A stretch of DNA of 64,000 bases from an uncultured Prevotellaceae bacterium (lineage in GTDB: Bacteria > Bacteroidota > Bacteroidia > Bacteroidales > Bacteroidaceae): assembly GCA_900316445.1 (NCBI GenBank), contig ONCZ01000010.1:1-64000 (forward strand), given 5' to 3'. Positions 61,542-64,000 of this stretch are shown in pieces (within the stretch, counting starts at the first letter, position 1; each line of letters opens with the position of its first letter). A program made the translations under genes and the position numbers. Below the pieces are notes generated by a model. That model saw only the letters and a program-made list of their open reading frames with translations, was not told where the DNA came from and made no database searches.

Positions 61542-62906
61542 TTAAGCACTTGCCATTGCAGCTTCCTTAGCCTTCTTGTCGGCAGCCACCTTGATGATGA
61601 AGTTCTTGGCGGCATAGAACGGCGTCAGCGTGATATCGCAGGTGATCTGCTTGGTGACAGGATCCTGACGGGGCTCACCGATCTCGTAGTTCTGGAACAG
61701 GTTGCCATAACCCTTGTACTGATTGAGGAACTCCTGGATCTTGGCCTTCAGGTTCTTCGGGCTGTTGTACGGATCCCAGTTCTCGAGGGCCACTTCATGT
61801 ACGAAGTTCATCAGCACCTTCTTCACCCAGTCAAACACACGCACGATAGGATACTCCTTCATGGCGTCGAGGTCACCGTTGTAGAGCGTAGTGTTGTTGA
61901 ATGCCATCACACGACCTTCAGAGTAGACCATCGGGATGACCTGGTTGTCCATCAGGGCAGCAATCTCCGACTTCAGCAGGTCGCTCTTCACGCCCTTCAC
62001 GCCGTCGAGGGTACCATACTTCTTACCGCCGGCACCCTGTGCCATGTTAGCGGTCTCGTCGTAGAGTTTACCGCAGAGGGCAGCAGACGGGGCGATATAG
62101 AAGGCCTTCTGATCCTCCTCGTCGCTCGACATCTTCTCTGCCTCACGACCTACGATCCAGTTGGCGGTCATCACCACGTTCATCAGGCACTGGTCGCTGT
62201 CGCGGTAGCCCTCGGTGTTAGCCTGCAGGTCGTCGAACGAATACTCATCGGCATGGTCAGTCAGCAGCATCACCTTATACTTGAATGCCATCTTGGCCCA
62301 CTGCAGCAAATCTACCTTATCAGTGAACACAGCACCAGGCACACAGACGAGGCTGTAGGCATCCTTCAGGCTCAGACGGTCGAAGCCGTTGCGCAGGATG
62401 TTCTCCACCTCACCGGCGAAACCGGAGTCTGCATCGGCGATATCTTCCTTCAGCACGTTGATGATACGCAGGTTCTTCACCTTGTCGGTACCACAGGTCT
62501 TGAAGAAGGAGTCGAGCTGACGATAGCTGCGCTCCAGGTTCTGTGTGGCATAGAGGGCGTCGGTGATACCCTGCTTCAGCACGTTGGTATATTTCTCCTC
62601 TTCCTTCTTACAGGCGTCGGCATAACCCGTTGCACTGTCGATGTCTGCCTGATCGAGCAGTTCCAGCCAGCGGCTGATCTCACGCTTCAGGTTCTCTCTC
62701 TTGTCCTTGAAACGCTTGTCCTTCAGGAACACATCCTTGGCGGCCTTGCGGGCGGGGTTCATATTGTCTGCGTCGGGCATGAAGCCACGGATGGCGTTGA
62801 AACCACCAAACTGAGACAGCAACTTACTGACGTCTTTACCTTTTTCTTGAAGCTCGGCACCAGCCTGCTGGGCCTCTTGAGCTTTCTGTAATTCTACATC
62901 TGCCAT
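61542..62906 (-). CDS. tssC: TssC contractile sheath large subunit
   Basis: 454 aa. The N-terminal helical part (about 1-130) is followed by a conserved core with NVVMTANWIVGREAEKMSS and a C-terminus DPVTKQITCDITLTPFYAA, typical of TssC. It pairs with TssB (38 bases upstream) to form the sheath, which ClpV disassembles. Confidence 0.93.
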   Translation of the reverse strand: MADVELQKAQEAQQAGAELQEKGKDVSKLLSQFGGFNAIRGFMPDADNMNPARKAAKDVFLKDKRFKDKRENLKREISRWLELLDQADIDSATGYADACKKEEEKYTNVLKQGITDALYATQNLERSYRQLDSFFKTCGTDKVKNLRIINVLKEDIADADSGFAGEVENILRNGFDRLSLKDAYSLVCVPGAVFTDKVDLLQWAKMAFKYKVMLLTDHADEYSFDDLQANTEGYRDSDQCLMNVVMTANWIVGREAEKMSSDEEDQKAFYIAPSAALCGKLYDETANMAQGAGGKKYGTLDGVKGVKSDLLKSEIAALMDNQVIPMVYSEGRVMAFNNTTLYNGDLDAMKEYPIVRVFDWVKKVLMNFVHEVALENWDPYNSPKNLKAKIQEFLNQYKGYGNLFQNYEIGEPRQDPVTKQITCDITLTPFYAAKNFIIKVAADKKAKEAAMASA

Positions 62907-62943
62907 TTTATTTACGATTTACTAATATACGATTTACAAAAAA

Positions 62944-63408
62944 TTACTCTGCAGCATTGAGTTCATCGAGCATCGACTGGAGCATGGTCTTCATCTCCTC
63001 ACGGCTGCCGGCCTCCTTCAGGATGTCACGCAGCTTACGGTTCTGCTCAATACTCTTGCGAATCTTCTGATTGGTCTCAATCTTCATCTTCGTGCCGGAG
63101 AGGAACGGGCTGTTCTCCACCAGACGACCCTTGCCGCCATTGGCCTCAAAGTCGCGCAGCTCACCGAACTTCAGGGTCTCTTCCACTGAACCGCCTTCTT
63201 CGTCAGTGAAGGTGACACCCACCTTCGGCTTGAAGTGCTGGAATGCATCGTCGATGTTCTGGATATCCTCCACGAACTCAGGATTACCTGCTTCCACATC
63301 TGTTGTGTACTGGTCGATCATCAGAGTCTTGTTCTGGTCGATCAAACTAACTTTCGCATTGCTCTCCTCATCGGGAGCCATCGAAATGAAATTCTCTTTC
63401 ATTGCCAT
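62944..63408 (-). CDS. tssB: TssB contractile sheath small subunit
   Basis: 154 aa, the usual TssB length. It contains FKPKVGVTFTDEEGG and LKFGELRDFEANGGKGRLV and a helical C-terminus (REEMKTMLQSMLDEL). It lies directly before tssC and 47 bases after clpV. Confidence 0.92.
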   Translation of the reverse strand: MAMKENFISMAPDEESNAKVSLIDQNKTLMIDQYTTDVEAGNPEFVEDIQNIDDAFQHFKPKVGVTFTDEEGGSVEETLKFGELRDFEANGGKGRLVENSPFLSGTKMKIETNQKIRKSIEQNRKLRDILKEAGSREEMKTMLQSMLDELNAAE

Positions 63409-63455
63409 AGTCGTAATGGTTTTTTAGTGAATACTTAATTTATTATAACTCGTTT

Positions 63456-64000
63456 TTACTTTTTCTTTGCAGCCTTCTTTTCCTCTGCGGGCTCGGACTT
63501 CTGCTCTGCGGGCTTTTCCAGATGCTCGCCGTTGACCACGAATACGGCCTGACCGTCCTTGTCGGCCTCGACCAGGATCTTGTCGCCGGTCTTCACCTTG
63601 CCGGCAATCATCATCTTCGAGATCGGGTGACGCAGTTCCTTACGGATGATACCGAGCACCGGACGCGCACCGTACTGCTGGTTGTAGCCGCGCAGGGCGA
63701 TCTTCTCGCGAGCCTCGGGGGTCAGCGTCAGTTCGATGTTCTGCTCCTCCAACAGCTTCAACAGACCCTTCAGGTGGATGTCGAAGATCCTGGTCACCGT
63801 CTTGTCGGTGATCGGCGAGAACGGCACGATCTCCGTCAGACGAGCAAGGAACTCCGGCCGGAAGTAACCCTGCATGATGTCCATCAGCTCGTTGTTCTCG
63901 GGAATGATTCCAGCGTTGAACTTCTCCACGATGGTCTGTGCACCGATGTTCGAGGTGAAGAGGATGAGGGCGTTCGAGAAATCACCCACACGTCCCAGAC
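63456..64000 (-). CDS. clpV: TssH/ClpV AAA+ ATPase, partial (3' end)
   Basis: The last 181 codons of a Clp/HSP100-type ATPase; the gene continues past the right edge. LILFTSNIGAQ is the sensor-1 type region of the second AAA module and RGYNQQYGARPVLGII matches the GAR/sensor-2 region of the C-terminal small domain. The end is Lys/Glu/Ala rich. ClpV pulls TssC to recycle contracted sheaths. Confidence 0.9.
   Translation of the reverse strand, partial: LGRVGDFSNALILFTSNIGAQTIVEKFNAGIIPENNELMDIMQGYFRPEFLARLTEIVPFSPITDKTVTRIFDIHLKGLLKLLEEQNIELTLTPEAREKIALRGYNQQYGARPVLGIIRKELRHPISKMMIAGKVKTGDKILVEADKDGQAVFVVNGEHLEKPAEQKSEPAEEKKAAKKK

Overview
The window comes from a gut or oral Bacteroidales genome, most like Prevotella. 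The evidence is the promoters of Bacteroidales type (a TAnnTTTG -7 box, sometimes with TTTG 19-21 bases upstream), BspA-like, BACON, MBG and InlB-like surface proteins, the VirE/HU/smalltalk/amidase module, and a type VI secretion system of subtype iii. There is no tRNA, rRNA or CRISPR array that I can see.

Layout. (1) 1-168: the start of an hcp gene with its own promoter, about 60 kb from the main T6SS locus. (2) 560-1205: a hipB-like regulator followed by an internally deleted hipA. (3) 1206-10124: a segment flanked by a 181-bp direct repeat of the hipA tail and by inverted IS-like ends. It carries a lipoprotein, a secreted protein, a secreted alpha/beta hydrolase, a 1556-aa BspA-like protein and a 45-aa peptide. 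(4) 10125-13956: the accessory module amidase, smalltalk peptide, HU-like protein, DUF4248 remnant and VirE. (5) 14200-16200: small unknown genes, one behind a long inverted-repeat leader. (6) 16230-34481 on the minus strand: an operon-like run of four large surface proteins, the first one frameshifted. (7) 34673-36238: a small secreted protein and a DUF3791/DUF3990 cassette. (8) 36435-64000 on the minus strand: the T6SS operon, from clpV (cut by the window edge) through tssB, tssC, hcp genes, vgrG, spike-associated genes, a PAAR-like gene, tssG, tssK, tssE, tssF and accessory genes.

The most remarkable content is inside this T6SS operon: a complete-looking ubiquitin-type conjugation cascade. 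It has an E1-like ThiF-fold adenylyltransferase (48777-49958, overlapping tssG), a ubiquitin-like protein ending in glycine (44215-44532), an E2-like protein with the HPN motif and a cysteine (43643-44218, overlapping the ubiquitin-like gene), and an 816-aa membrane protein with a periplasmic vWA-like domain, a cytoplasmic RING-like zinc-binding domain and a C-terminal FHA domain (39081-41531). Junctions here are only a few bases or overlap, so these genes should be co-transcribed and translated with the baseplate genes. No JAB-type deubiquitinase was seen. I infer that baseplate, sheath or membrane assembly may be controlled by ubiquitin-like modification, perhaps with phosphopeptide recognition by the FHA domain. 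The known T6SSiii membrane-complex genes tssN-tssR were not recognised in the window; two periplasmic/membrane proteins next to the RING protein may replace them or the genuine set may lie beyond the right edge.

Simple repeats lie at many operon junctions and inside signal-peptide codons. Some have an 8-bp unit inside a reading frame, including the E1 gene, which could allow phase variation.
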